From an uncultured Monoglobus sp. (lineage in GTDB: Bacteria; Bacillota; Clostridia; Monoglobales; Monoglobaceae), in NCBI GenBank assembly GCA_947628795.1, contig CANRBF010000004.1:114209-178208 (forward strand): a DNA stretch of 64,000 bases, in the 5' to 3' direction. Positions 33,798 through 42,565 of the stretch are shown in pieces. The position numbers were made by a program, and so were the translations under genes. Within the stretch, counting starts at the first letter, position 1. Every line of letters begins with the position of its first letter. The notes beneath the pieces are model-generated. The model searched no databases. It was given only the letters and a program-made list of their open reading frames with translations, and was not told the DNA's origin.

Positions 33798-34110
33798 AAC
33801 GTAGTGATTAGCGATTAGTGAATAGGGAATAGGATCTAGGAACTAGGTACCCCCCCCCTCAGTCGGGCCTTGCCCGACAGCTCCCCCCCCCGAGGGGGCG
33901 CCTATTTATTGCCTCTCTCCCCAAGGGGCGAGCCTATAATTTGCCTCCTCCCGGGAGGAGGTGGCAGGCGAAGCCTGACGGAGGTGGGAACGTAGTGATT
34001 AGAAAATAGGATCTAGGAACTAGGTACCCCCCTCAGTCGGGCCTTGCCCGACAGCTCCCCCGAGGGGGGCGCCTATTTATTGCCTCTCTCCCCAAGGGGC
34101 GAGCCTATTT
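33798..34110. repeat. Tandem mosaic palindromic repeat, two copies with 191-bp period
   Basis: Copy A (33798-33988) and copy B (33989-34110) begin AACGTAGTGATTAG and share, in order: AGGATCTAGGAACTAGGTAC; a C-run; a hairpin AGTCGGGC-CTT-GCCCGAC; CAGCTCCCCC...GAGGGGGCGCC; and GCCTCTCTCCCCAAGGGGCGAGCCTA. Copy A continues with GCCTCCTCCCGGGAGGAGGTG, hairpin CAGGC-GAA-GCCTG and ACGGAGGTGGGA; copy B stops at the iorB stop codon. No gene fits here. The block separates the ACT gene from iorB. Confidence 0.85.
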
Positions 34111-34692
34111 TTATGCCTCGCGGCCCAGGGCGAAGGCTTTGAGGTTCACGTCAACCGCCTTTTGGGGAACGGTGGCTTTTATCGTGTCTATCCACGCCTG
34201 CTCCGGAATCTCCATGCGCTTTGACAGCACTCCGATGAGCGCAACATTGGCGCATCTGATATTGCCCGCGGTCATCGCCAGCTCCGCCGCGTCCGCCGGA
34301 ACTATGCTGACGTTCTTCGCCTTTATCTTTTCGATTATGTTTTCGGGATATTTTTTCGCGCCGATTATGACCGGCATCGGGTCTATATTCTGGGTGTTGC
34401 AGATAATAGTGCCGCCCTTTTTGAGATACGGCAGGTACCTGTACGCCTCAAGCTCCTCAAAAGCCAGGATCAGATCGGCCTCGCCCTTGTCGATGATCGG
34501 CGACGCCACGCGTTTGCCGTATTTCACGTAGGTCACAACGCTGCCGCCCCTTTGGGACATGCCGTGTACCTCGGAGACTTTGACGTCAAAACCCTCGCCC
34601 AGAAGCAGATTTCCCAATATGCGGCTGGCGAGCAGAGTGCCCTGTCCGCCGACTCCAACGATCATAATTGATTTGCAATTCGTATTGTTCAT
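34111..34692 (-). CDS. iorB: Indolepyruvate:ferredoxin oxidoreductase, beta subunit
   Basis: 193 residues of the gamma-type 2-oxoacid oxidoreductase fold: SIMIVGVGGQGTLLASRILG at the start, SEVHGMSQRGGSVVTYVKYG (about 40-60), DLILAFEELEAYRYLPYLKKGG. It partners IorA to oxidise aryl-pyruvates (indolepyruvate, phenylpyruvate) to aryl-acetyl-CoA, reducing ferredoxin. It starts ten bases after iorA stops, after AGGAGG. Oxygen-sensitive enzyme of anaerobic amino-acid fermentation. Confidence 0.94.
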   Translation of the reverse strand: MNNTNCKSIMIVGVGGQGTLLASRILGNLLLGEGFDVKVSEVHGMSQRGGSVVTYVKYGKRVASPIIDKGEADLILAFEELEAYRYLPYLKKGGTIICNTQNIDPMPVIIGAKKYPENIIEKIKAKNVSIVPADAAELAMTAGNIRCANVALIGVLSKRMEIPEQAWIDTIKATVPQKAVDVNLKAFALGREA

Positions 34693-34702
34693 GATCCGCC
34701 TC

Positions 34703-36433
34703 CTAATCTATCGCGCCGAAAGCGCACACGCCGCGGCACAGGCCGCAGCCCACGCACTGGGTCTTGTCTATCTCTATCCTGCCGCCCTTGTCCACGATGG
34801 CGGGGCAGCCCAGCTTCATGCACATTCTGCATTTTTTGCACTTGTCCTGATCTATGGCTATGGGGCCCGGGAACTTAACCGATTTAAGCAGCGCGCACGG
34901 CCTCTGCACGATTATCAGCGACGGTTCCTCGGCCGCCAGTTCCTCTTTTATGACTTTCTCGGTGCCCTTTAGGTCGAACGGGTCAACTATCGCGATCCTG
35001 TCAATGCCGACCGCTCTGCCCAAAAGCTCAAGGTCGACCTGCTTGGTCATCTCGCCCTTCAAGGTCTTGCCGGTAGTGGGATTATCCTGATGTCCCGTCA
35101 TTCCGGTGATCGAGTTGTCAAGTATCATAACTGTGTTTATGCCCTTGTTGTAAACTATGTCTATAAGGCCCGTGATACCGCTGTGGATAAACGTCGAGTC
35201 GCCCAAGACGGCCACCGTCTTTTTGGCGTAGTCCCTGCCTCTCGCCAGCGACATGCCGAACGCCATGCCGATAGACGCGCCCATGCAGACAACCGAATGT
35301 ATCGACTGCAGCGGCGCGGCGGCGCCCAAAGTGTAGCAGCCGATATCTCCGCACACATTGACGCCCAGTTTCTTTAATATGTAGAACGTGCCTCTGTGGG
35401 GACAGCCGGCGCACAGCACGGGCGGGCGGACGGGGATCTCCTCGTCGGGCTCGTCAAACGCGGCGCCCTTTGTTCCGCTGATAAGCTCCTTTATCTGCCT
35501 TGTCGAGAACTCGTAGCACATGGGGAACAGCTCTTTGCCTATCGGCTCAAGTCCGATATTGCGGCAGTGCTCCTCGATGAACGGGTCAAGCTCCTCAACC
35601 ACGTACAGCTTATCCACCTTGGCGGCGAACTCTTTTATAAGCTTTGTCGGCATGGGATAGGCCATACCCAGCTTCAGCACCGAAACGTCGCTTCCGAATG
35701 CCTCGCGCACATAGTTATAGCACATGCCGCTTGTTATTATTCCGATTTTTGTGTCGCCGTATTCCGCGCGGTTGAGCGGGGATGTTTCGGCGTACTCCGC
35801 AAGCTTCTTCGTCCGCTCCTCCACTACCGGGTGGCGGCGGATAGCGCTCGAGGGCATCATAACGTATTTCGAAATGTCGGTTTCGTAATCCCTAAGCTCT
35901 AGCACCTCTCTGTCCTCAAGAGGCGTCACGCTCTGAGAGTGCGCCACTCTGGTGGACAGTCTGAACAGCACCGGGGTGTCATACTCCTCGCTGATCTCAT
36001 AGGCGAGCTTGACGAATTCTTTACACTCCCTGCTGTCCGACGGCTCGAGCATGGGGATCTTCGCGGCCTTGGCGTAGTTGCGGCTGTCTTGCTCGTTCTG
36101 AGACGAATGCATGCTCGGGTCGTCCGCGACGGCGATAACCATGCCGCCGTTGACTCCTGTGTACGACGCGGTGAAAAGCGGGTCGGCGGCCACATTGAGG
36201 CCGACGTGTTTCATCGCGCAGAACGATCTGGCTCCGCCGACCGCCGCGCCCAGCGCCACCTCTGTGGCAACTTTCTCGTTCGGCGCCCACTCGGCGTATA
36301 TCTCATCATATTTCGCGGCGAACTCCGATATCTCGGTGCTCGGCGTGCCCGGATAAGCCGAGGCCACAGTCACTCCGCACTCCCAAAGTCCGCGGGCGAC
36401 AGCCTCGTTTCCGAGCATAAGCTTTTTTTGCAT
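34703..36433 (-). CDS. iorA: Indolepyruvate:ferredoxin oxidoreductase, alpha subunit
   Basis: 576 residues: N-terminal pyrimidine-binding domain (GNEAVARGLWECGVTVASAYPGTPSTE), a middle transketolase-like domain, a TPP-binding C-domain (CGDIGCYTLGAAAPLQSIHSV region near 360; GDSTFIHSGITGL), and two C-terminal 4Fe-4S motifs (CKKCRMCMKLGCP and CVGCGLCRGVCAFGA). It is the catalytic subunit of the aryl-pyruvate oxidoreductase. It lies three bases after paaK's stop, so paaK-iorA-iorB is one operon. Confidence 0.96.
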   Translation of the reverse strand: MQKKLMLGNEAVARGLWECGVTVASAYPGTPSTEISEFAAKYDEIYAEWAPNEKVATEVALGAAVGGARSFCAMKHVGLNVAADPLFTASYTGVNGGMVIAVADDPSMHSSQNEQDSRNYAKAAKIPMLEPSDSRECKEFVKLAYEISEEYDTPVLFRLSTRVAHSQSVTPLEDREVLELRDYETDISKYVMMPSSAIRRHPVVEERTKKLAEYAETSPLNRAEYGDTKIGIITSGMCYNYVREAFGSDVSVLKLGMAYPMPTKLIKEFAAKVDKLYVVEELDPFIEEHCRNIGLEPIGKELFPMCYEFSTRQIKELISGTKGAAFDEPDEEIPVRPPVLCAGCPHRGTFYILKKLGVNVCGDIGCYTLGAAAPLQSIHSVVCMGASIGMAFGMSLARGRDYAKKTVAVLGDSTFIHSGITGLIDIVYNKGINTVMILDNSITGMTGHQDNPTTGKTLKGEMTKQVDLELLGRAVGIDRIAIVDPFDLKGTEKVIKEELAAEEPSLIIVQRPCALLKSVKFPGPIAIDQDKCKKCRMCMKLGCPAIVDKGGRIEIDKTQCVGCGLCRGVCAFGAID

Positions 36434-36436
36434 ATT

Positions 36437-37753
36437 TTAGTTCTCCCCTCTCAAGTCAACTATTCTCTTGGCTTTGCCCGTTGTGCGCTCGATCGACTTG
36501 GGCTCGGCCAGTCTGAGCTTGGCGCGGAGGCCCAGCACGCTGTTAAGGCGCTCCGACATCTCGCGGGTCAGCTTTTCGATCTCGGAATATTTCTCGAGCA
36601 GCGAGCCGTCGATCAGCTCGACAACGATCTCCAGATTATCAAGCATATTCTCGCGACGAAGGATAAGCTGATAGTTGGGGCTGACCTGCGGGAACTCGAG
36701 CACAACGCTCTCGATCTCCGACGGGAACAGATTTACACCTTTTATCTTTATCATGTCGTCTGTCCTGCCCTGTATCGGAGCCAGACGATACGACGTTCTG
36801 CCGCACTTGCAGGGCTCCTCTATCAGATATGATATGTCGCGGGTCCTGTAGCGAACGACGGGCATTGCCTCTTTGGCAAGGGTCGTTATAACGACCTCGC
36901 CGAGCTCTCCGGCCGGCAGCACCTCGCCCGTTTTGGGGTCGATGATCTCAACTATGAACATGTCCTCGTTGATGTGCTCGCCGCACTTGTAGATACACTC
37001 ACCCGAAACGCCGGGGCCCATGACCTCGGTCAGACCGTAGTTGGATGTAACCAGCATATTGAGTGAATGTTCAAGATTGGCGCGCATGTTCTCGCTCATC
37101 GCCTCAGAACCGAACAAACCGTACTTGAGCTTCATTCTCTTGAGCAGGTCTTTTTCTTTTATTATCTCGGCCAGATATGTGGCGTAAGACGGGGTGGCTA
37201 CCAGTCCGGTGGCGCCGAAGTCCTCCATCAGCATCAGCTGGCGCTGTGTATTGCCGCTGGATATCGGCACGATCGTGGCGCCGACCTTCTCGATTCCGTA
37301 GTGGAGGCCGAATCCGCCCGTGAACAGGCCGTAGCCGAACGAGATCTGCACCACGTCGGTCTCGTCGATTCCCGCGCCCATAACGATCCTGGCGATCGCC
37401 TCGGACCATGTGTCAAGGTCCTTTTGGGTGTAGCCCGCCACAACCGGCTTTCCGGTCGTGCCCGACGAGGCGTGTATGCGGACAACCTTGTTCATGGGCT
37501 CGGCGAACAGGCCGAATGGATAATTGTCGCGCAGATCGTCCTTTGTGGTAAAGGGCAGGTTTTTGAGATCGTCAAGGGATTTCACCATGTCGGGCTTAAT
37601 ACCCAGACTGTCGAAACGGTCACGGTAAAACTTGACGTTGCGATAGGCCTTGTCGAGCATGTAGCGCAGCCGCTCCAGCTGGATCTCCTCAATTTTCGAA
37701 TGGTCTTTTTCACATTCAATGTCTTTGTTCCAGATTTTTACTTGTTCTTGCAT
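36437..37753 (-). CDS. paaK: Phenylacetate-CoA ligase
   Basis: 438 residues of the AMP-forming PaaK family: IHASSGTTGKPVVAGYT (AMP/phosphate loop, about 96), YGLTEVMGPGVSGEC (about 235), YRTRDIS, and a C-terminal domain ending with the catalytic lysine region GKAKRIVDLR. It forms aryl-acetyl-CoA from aryl-acetate, ATP and CoA, or in reverse with IorAB yields ATP from aryl-acetyl-CoA. The paaK-iorAB order is typical of anaerobes fermenting aromatic amino acids. Own promoter upstream. Confidence 0.94.
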   Translation of the reverse strand: MQEQVKIWNKDIECEKDHSKIEEIQLERLRYMLDKAYRNVKFYRDRFDSLGIKPDMVKSLDDLKNLPFTTKDDLRDNYPFGLFAEPMNKVVRIHASSGTTGKPVVAGYTQKDLDTWSEAIARIVMGAGIDETDVVQISFGYGLFTGGFGLHYGIEKVGATIVPISSGNTQRQLMLMEDFGATGLVATPSYATYLAEIIKEKDLLKRMKLKYGLFGSEAMSENMRANLEHSLNMLVTSNYGLTEVMGPGVSGECIYKCGEHINEDMFIVEIIDPKTGEVLPAGELGEVVITTLAKEAMPVVRYRTRDISYLIEEPCKCGRTSYRLAPIQGRTDDMIKIKGVNLFPSEIESVVLEFPQVSPNYQLILRRENMLDNLEIVVELIDGSLLEKYSEIEKLTREMSERLNSVLGLRAKLRLAEPKSIERTTGKAKRIVDLRGEN

Positions 37754-37814
37754 GTTTATCTCCTTTTTTCGGGCGGCAATACCGCTCTTTTGCTTATTTA
37801 TTTACATTAAGAAT

Positions 37815-37843
37815 ATTATATCATTATGCGACACATATTGCAA
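37815..37843 (-). promoter_or_regulatory. Sigma-A promoter of paaK-iorAB
   Basis: On the minus strand TTGCAA (37843-37838) and TATAAT (37820-37815), 17-base spacer, about 62 bases before the paaK ATG. Confidence 0.75.
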
Positions 37844-37857
37844 GCACTATTTTATAA

Positions 37858-37879
37858 AATAACCCGCCGTGTCGGCGGG
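37858..37879 (-). terminator. Terminator of the GGDEF gene
   Basis: CCCGCCG/CGGCGGG stem (seven base pairs, three-base loop) followed on the minus strand by TTATTTTAT. Lies 32 bases after the GGDEF stop. Confidence 0.8.
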
Positions 37880-37910
37880 CAATATATTCAAGATAATACA
37901 CATCATTTTT

Positions 37911-39026
37911 CTAAGACGTTCTTCCTTTTTTTGAGGCTTTTTTGTTTTGATACATCACGGAGTCGGCTTTGTGGATAACCGCTGCTATATCGGCTCCCGA
38001 GCCCTCGGCCATGCCCGCTGACGCGGACACGGGGAAATTCGAGCTGTCGTTTCGGGCGGCTATCATTTTTTTGCAAAGACGGACATTCTCCTCCGCCTCG
38101 CCTCTTTCCGGATTCTCGAGGATCATCACAAACTCGTCGCCGCCGACGCGATACGCCTTATGCGTCTCGTCGACATTGGTGCGTATGATATCGGCGACGC
38201 TGGAGATCAGAAAGTCGCCGTAAAGATGCCCGTATGTGTCGTTTATGTATTTCAAATTGTCAATATCCCAGAAAATTACCGCCACGGACTCGATCTCGGG
38301 ATAGTAACCCTCGATCATCTGCTTATACTTTCCGTTGTTATAAAACTGTGTCATTTTGTCGATCTCGCTCTCCTCCTTTAAATGAGCGGTGCGGACAGCG
38401 GTGTTGGCGATATTTCCGGATATATTTATAATAACGGGAATGAAAACAAGCAGGATAATACAGCGCGGAAGAATAAAATACCTCGGCAGGGTCGCCCACG
38501 GGCTCATGTTTATGCGCATGTCTTTTAATATCCCGTTTTGCAGATCGACATAGTAATCGGTCGTGTTATTTGTCAAAAGCAGCATATTAGCGTCGGTAAT
38601 GCCGAAATAATAGCTGCTCATCACGCCGACAAAAATTCCGACCGCGGTCAGCGCGTAGGCGTAGAAAATCATTCTGCGTCTGCTGTACTGCGCGGCGTAT
38701 ATCAGAGGCAGCGCAAACAGAAGCACGCTGTGAAACGACAACGCACAGCCGACAAGCGTGATCGCCAACACGCTTGAAAACAATATCATATATTTCACCC
38801 ACGGTCTCCTTGTGCCGACGCATTTGCATATCAGGGTGGGCAGCAGCATAACCGCCGACGAAACCGCGAACACGACTGTCATTAACTTTCGGTCAACAAT
38901 AAACACGCCTATCATGTTGAGAATCCACACAAACATGAACGCCAGCATGGTTAGGCGCAGGCATTTCAATGTAAACTCGTTGGCGGTCGCGTCAAGCTCC
39001 CGCAGATCCTCCTTATAACCCGACAT
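37911..39026 (-). CDS. Membrane-bound GGDEF diguanylate cyclase
   Basis: 371 residues. About six transmembrane helices fill residues 25-205, with no known sensory domain. A GGDEF domain (about 213-365) follows: VIFWDIDNLKYINDTYGH for the metal Asp, YRVGGDEFVMI for the active-site signature, VSASAGMAE near the end. The A-site is intact, so it should make cyclic di-GMP. No RxxD inhibitory site is seen five residues before GGDEF. ATG start; the region before it has only a weak GAGGG. Confidence 0.85.
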   Translation of the reverse strand: MSGYKEDLRELDATANEFTLKCLRLTMLAFMFVWILNMIGVFIVDRKLMTVVFAVSSAVMLLPTLICKCVGTRRPWVKYMILFSSVLAITLVGCALSFHSVLLFALPLIYAAQYSRRRMIFYAYALTAVGIFVGVMSSYYFGITDANMLLLTNNTTDYYVDLQNGILKDMRINMSPWATLPRYFILPRCIILLVFIPVIINISGNIANTAVRTAHLKEESEIDKMTQFYNNGKYKQMIEGYYPEIESVAVIFWDIDNLKYINDTYGHLYGDFLISSVADIIRTNVDETHKAYRVGGDEFVMILENPERGEAEENVRLCKKMIAARNDSSNFPVSASAGMAEGSGADIAAVIHKADSVMYQNKKASKKGRTS

Positions 39027-39089
39027 TACAAGTCAAGCCCTCTTTCTATAAAATTATATAAAATATATTATATATAATGACTAAATATT

Positions 39090-39118
39090 ATTCTATAATA
39101 AAAATCTGCGCAAGTCAA
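39090..39118 (-). promoter_or_regulatory. Promoter of the GGDEF gene
   Basis: On the minus strand TTGACT (39118-39113) and TAGAAT (39095-39090), 17-base spacer, followed by a 65-base AT-rich leader. Confidence 0.65.
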
Positions 39119-39147
39119 GCTCGGATAAACCTTTTTTTGATAAAATA

Positions 39148-39170
39148 AAAGACCCGCGCGGCGGGTCTTT
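39148..39170 (-). terminator. Terminator of the wecB operon
   Basis: AAAGACCCGC / GCGGGTCTTT, ten base pairs with a three-base loop, followed on the minus strand by TTTATTTTATC. Confidence 0.88.
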
Positions 39171-39173
39171 GCT

Positions 39174-40298
39174 TTATGCGAATTTGTCGATTATCGCCCT
39201 GACTATGCGCTCGGAGGCATGGCCGTCGCCGTACGGGTTGACGGCTCTGGCCATCTTAGCGTACTCACCGCTGTCGGTCAGCAGCTCCTTTGTCATGGCG
39301 TAGATATTGTCCTCATTAACTCCGGCGATCTTGACCGTTCCGGCCTCAACAGCCTCGGGGCGCTCAGTCTCGTTACGCAGAACCAGCACGGGTTTGCCGA
39401 GAGACGGAGCCTCTTCCTGAAGGCCGCCCGAGTCGGTCAGCACCAGATAACCGCGCCTTATGGAATTGTGCAGCTCGTCGGCGCTCACCGGGTCTATCAG
39501 GCTTATCCTGTCGTGGCCGCCCAGAATCTCAAACACCGTCTCGCGCACGGCGGGATTAAGATGCACGGGATAAACCACCTGCACGTCCTCAAACTCGTTG
39601 ACAATCCTGAGCACCGCGCGGCAAATGTTCCTGAGCGGCTCGCCCAGGTTCTCGCGTCTGTGGGCTGTCATAACGATAACACGCTTGCCGTCCCAGTCAA
39701 CGGACTTTAATCCCTCGTCCGAAAAAATATAATCGTCTCTGACCGTGGTCTTGAGCGCGTCGATAACCGTGTTGCCCGTGACGTAGATATTATCGGGGTT
39801 CGTGTTCTCGCTCAGCAGATTGCGGCGGTTGCGCTCGGTCGGCGCGAAGTGCATATCCGCGATAACACCCGTTATCCTGCGGTTTATTTCCTCGGGGAAC
39901 GGGAAATATTTGTCGTAGGTCCTGAGCCCCGCCTCCACATGACCTACCGCGATCTGATTATAGTACGCGGCCAGACTTCCTGCGAAGGTCGTCGAGGTGT
40001 CGCCGTGGACAAGCACAATGTCGGGCTTTACCTCTTTCATGACCTCGTCAAGCCCCTCGAGGGCGCGGGTCGCGATCCCCACAAGGGTCTGGCGGTCGTG
40101 CATTATGTTTAAATCATAGTCGGGCTTTATTTTAAAAATGTCAAGCACCTGATCCAGCATTTCGCGGTGCTGGGCGGTGACGCACACTATCGACTCTATT
40201 TTATCATCGTTTTTCTCAAGCTCCTTGACAAGGGGAGCCATTTTTATTGCCTCGGGCCTTGTGCCGAAGATCGTCATAACTTTAATTCTTTTGCTCAT
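39174..40298 (-). CDS. wecB: UDP-N-acetylglucosamine 2-epimerase (non-hydrolysing)
   Basis: 374 residues from ATG 40298 (GGAGG six to eight bases before it; an ATG at 40304 touches the site). Signature IFGTRPEAIKMAPLVKEL, VHGDTSTTFAGSLAAYY, VGHVEAGLRTYD, TAHRRENLGEPL, LTDSGGLQEEAPSLGKPVLVLR. It interconverts UDP-GlcNAc and UDP-ManNAc for teichoic acid or capsule linkage units (MnaA role). It overlaps tagO by 17 bases. Confidence 0.95.
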   Translation of the reverse strand: MSKRIKVMTIFGTRPEAIKMAPLVKELEKNDDKIESIVCVTAQHREMLDQVLDIFKIKPDYDLNIMHDRQTLVGIATRALEGLDEVMKEVKPDIVLVHGDTSTTFAGSLAAYYNQIAVGHVEAGLRTYDKYFPFPEEINRRITGVIADMHFAPTERNRRNLLSENTNPDNIYVTGNTVIDALKTTVRDDYIFSDEGLKSVDWDGKRVIVMTAHRRENLGEPLRNICRAVLRIVNEFEDVQVVYPVHLNPAVRETVFEILGGHDRISLIDPVSADELHNSIRRGYLVLTDSGGLQEEAPSLGKPVLVLRNETERPEAVEAGTVKIAGVNEDNIYAMTKELLTDSGEYAKMARAVNPYGDGHASERIVRAIIDKFA

Positions 40299-41391
40299 GA
40301 TCATCCTCCGTAAGCTGTTCGTCAGCGTTATAGTTCACATATTCGCCCGGGTCGCGAAGCTCGCCCATAACCTTTATCGAAACCAATATTATAAGCAAGA
40401 CCGAGCATATCAGTATAAGTCCTCTGGTGTAGCCTTTGATCGAGATAACCACAGCCGTCATGCACAGCACCGCGGTCAGCGTGTATAGGATCGCCACAAC
40501 GCGCCTCTGGGAAAAGCCCATGTCGAGCAGCCGATGGTGAAGATGGCCGCGGTCAGGCTGCATCGGCGATTTGCCTGTTAGCAGACGGCGCAGTATGGCG
40601 AACACCGTGTCGAATATCGGCAGGCCAAGGATCAATATGGGCGCCGCGAACGTGATGACCGCGGACATCTTGAGCATGCCCTGAACAGAGATACACGCCA
40701 GTATGAAGCCCAGGAACAGCGCTCCTGTGTCGCCCATGAATATCTTTGCCGGGTTGAAGTTATAAGGCAGGAAACCGAATCCCGCTCCCGCCACAGCGGC
40801 GGTGATGATGGCGACATTCAAGTTCTCGCTGATAAGCGTCAGCGTAAGCAGCGCGATCGACGCGATCGACGAGACTCCCACAGCGAGGCCGTCCAAACCG
40901 TCGATAAGATTGACCGCGTTGCATATTCCCACGATCCAGAATATGGTGACGGCGCAGGAGACCCAGTAATCCATCACGATATAGGGCGCGCCGAACCATT
41001 GTGTGAAAGGATTGGCAAAATGCTCGATGCGCACTCCGCTGTATACCACAACAGCCGCCGCCAGTATCTGGCACAGCAGCTTGACGATCGCCTTCATATC
41101 GGTTATGTCGTCAATGATTCCCGTGGTGACGACGATAACGCAGCCGACTAATATCCCCATGACCTCTTTGTCGATCGTGGCGAAACAGATCACGCTGACG
41201 ACAAAGCCGTAGAATATGGCAAGCCCTCCCATCAGCGGAGTGGGCTTTTTATGTACGCGCCTCTTGTCCTTGGGCACATCTATCGCGCCTACCTTGTGAG
41301 CCAGCGATATGACCATCGGCGTCGCCGAAAACGAAATCAGAAACGCCACGACAAGCGCCAGCAGCACAAAAATATCATTACTGAAAATCAT
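40282..41391 (-). CDS. tagO: UDP-GlcNAc:undecaprenyl-phosphate GlcNAc-1-phosphate transferase
   Basis: 369 residues with about ten transmembrane helices. WecA/TagO-type motifs of the MraY family: DVPKDKRRVHKKPTPLMGGLA (about 39-60), GIIDDITDM with the DD pair (about 90), NAVNLIDGLDGLAVG (about 158), FMGDTGALFLGF (about 218), and the GHLHHRLLD histidines (about 290). It starts undecaprenyl-linked wall teichoic acid or polysaccharide synthesis; the adjoining wecB supplies UDP-ManNAc for the second step. A short hydrophilic tail ends the protein. Confidence 0.93.
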   Translation of the reverse strand: MIFSNDIFVLLALVVAFLISFSATPMVISLAHKVGAIDVPKDKRRVHKKPTPLMGGLAIFYGFVVSVICFATIDKEVMGILVGCVIVVTTGIIDDITDMKAIVKLLCQILAAAVVVYSGVRIEHFANPFTQWFGAPYIVMDYWVSCAVTIFWIVGICNAVNLIDGLDGLAVGVSSIASIALLTLTLISENLNVAIITAAVAGAGFGFLPYNFNPAKIFMGDTGALFLGFILACISVQGMLKMSAVITFAAPILILGLPIFDTVFAILRRLLTGKSPMQPDRGHLHHRLLDMGFSQRRVVAILYTLTAVLCMTAVVISIKGYTRGLILICSVLLIILVSIKVMGELRDPGEYVNYNADEQLTEDDHEQKN

Positions 41392-41405
41392 TGGACTTTG
41401 CTCCT

Positions 41406-41545
41406 AACGTAGTTATTAGTGATTAGTGAATAGCGATTAGTATCCCCCCTCAGTCGGCTCCGCCGACAGCTCCCCCGAGGGGGCGCCTGTTTTTTGCCTC
41501 CTCCCGGGAGGAGGTGTCAGGCGTAGCCTGACGGAGGTGGGAACG
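41406..41545. repeat. Dispersed mosaic palindromic repeat, third locus
   Basis: Begins AACGTAGTTATTAG with a run of TTAGTGA units, then AGTCGGC-TCC-GCCGAC hairpin, CAGCTCCCCCGAGGGGGCGCC, GCCTCCTCCCGGGAGGAGG and the hairpin TCAGGC-GTA-GCCTGA ending ACGGAGGTGGGAACG. Same modules as 33798-34110, but the middle GCCTCTCTCCCC module is missing and hairpin bases differ in a paired way. Confidence 0.85.
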
Positions 41546-41560
41546 CGCCTGATAGGGGTT

Positions 41561-42565
41561 TTACGGCTCGATAAAGCCTACTTTGCGGTAGACTTTGGCG
41601 AGGGTCCTGTTCGCCACGCGCGACGCGCGCTCCGCGCCGCTCTTATATACCTGCTTTAAATAATCCTTGTTCTTCATCAGATCGGCGTATTTTTCCTGTA
41701 TCGGGCGCAGCGTCTCAACGACCGCCTCAGCCACCGACTTTTTGAAGTCGCCGTAGCCTCTGCCCTCAAACTCCGCCTCTATCTCGTCAAACGACTTGCC
41801 TGTGCACGCGCCGTAGATAGACATCAGATTCACGATGCCCTCTTTGCCATCGCCGCGTTTTACCTCGCTGCCCGAGTCGGTGACGGCGCGCTTTATCTTG
41901 TTCGCCGCGCGGTCAAGCGGGTCGAGCAACAGAATATATCCGTTCTCGTTGGTGTCGGATTTGGACATCTTTTGGGTCGGATCCTGAAGGCTCATGATCC
42001 TGGCGCCCACCTTGGGGTTATACGCCGCGGGTATCTTGAAGGTCTCGCTGTAGGCGTTGTTGAAACGGTTCGCCAGGTCGCGCGTCAGCTCCAGGTGCTG
42101 GTTCTGGTCATTGCCGACCGGCACCAGATCGGCCTGATACAGCAGGATATCCGCCGCCATCAGCGACGGGTATGTGAACAGACCCGCGTTGAGATTCGAG
42201 GCGTGCTTTTTCGCCTTGTCCTTGTACTGGGTCATGCGAGACAGCTCTCCCATGTAGGTATTGCAGATAAGCACCCACGCCAGCATCGAATGAGCCGGCA
42301 CATGTGACTGGAAAAATATCGGGCTCCTTTCGGGGTCGAGGCCGCAGGCCATAAACAGAGCCAGCAGGTCCATGGCGTTCTTGCGGAAGTCCTTCGGGGT
42401 CTGGCGCACGGTGATGGTGTGCATGTCGGCCAGCATGAAGAACGCCTCGTACTCGTCTCCGCGTGACAGCTCTACCCAGTTGCGCAGCGCGCCCAGGTAG
42501 TTGCCCAGAGTCAGCGCGCCCGAGGGCTGTATGCCGCTCAGTATACGCTTTTTGGTGTCGCTCAT
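41561..42565 (-). CDS. trpS: Tryptophanyl-tRNA synthetase
   Basis: 334 residues; ATG 42565 overlaps the aminotransferase stop by one base (TGATG) with AGGAGG upstream. Class Ic synthetase: ILSGIQPSGALTLGNYLGAL carries the HIGH-equivalent TLGN, the second signature is KMSKSDTN (about 195), and the usual SYPSLMAADILLYQ-like segment is present (YPSLMAADILLYQADLVPVG). It charges tRNA-Trp. No T-box leader is seen because the gene is second in an operon. Confidence 0.96.
   Translation of the reverse strand: MSDTKKRILSGIQPSGALTLGNYLGALRNWVELSRGDEYEAFFMLADMHTITVRQTPKDFRKNAMDLLALFMACGLDPERSPIFFQSHVPAHSMLAWVLICNTYMGELSRMTQYKDKAKKHASNLNAGLFTYPSLMAADILLYQADLVPVGNDQNQHLELTRDLANRFNNAYSETFKIPAAYNPKVGARIMSLQDPTQKMSKSDTNENGYILLLDPLDRAANKIKRAVTDSGSEVKRGDGKEGIVNLMSIYGACTGKSFDEIEAEFEGRGYGDFKKSVAEAVVETLRPIQEKYADLMKNKDYLKQVYKSGAERASRVANRTLAKVYRKVGFIEP

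Noticed and set aside
33798..34110. Possible CRISPR array
   Set aside because: Only two repeats of about 191 bases made of palindromes; no short repeats with unique spacers, no cas genes.
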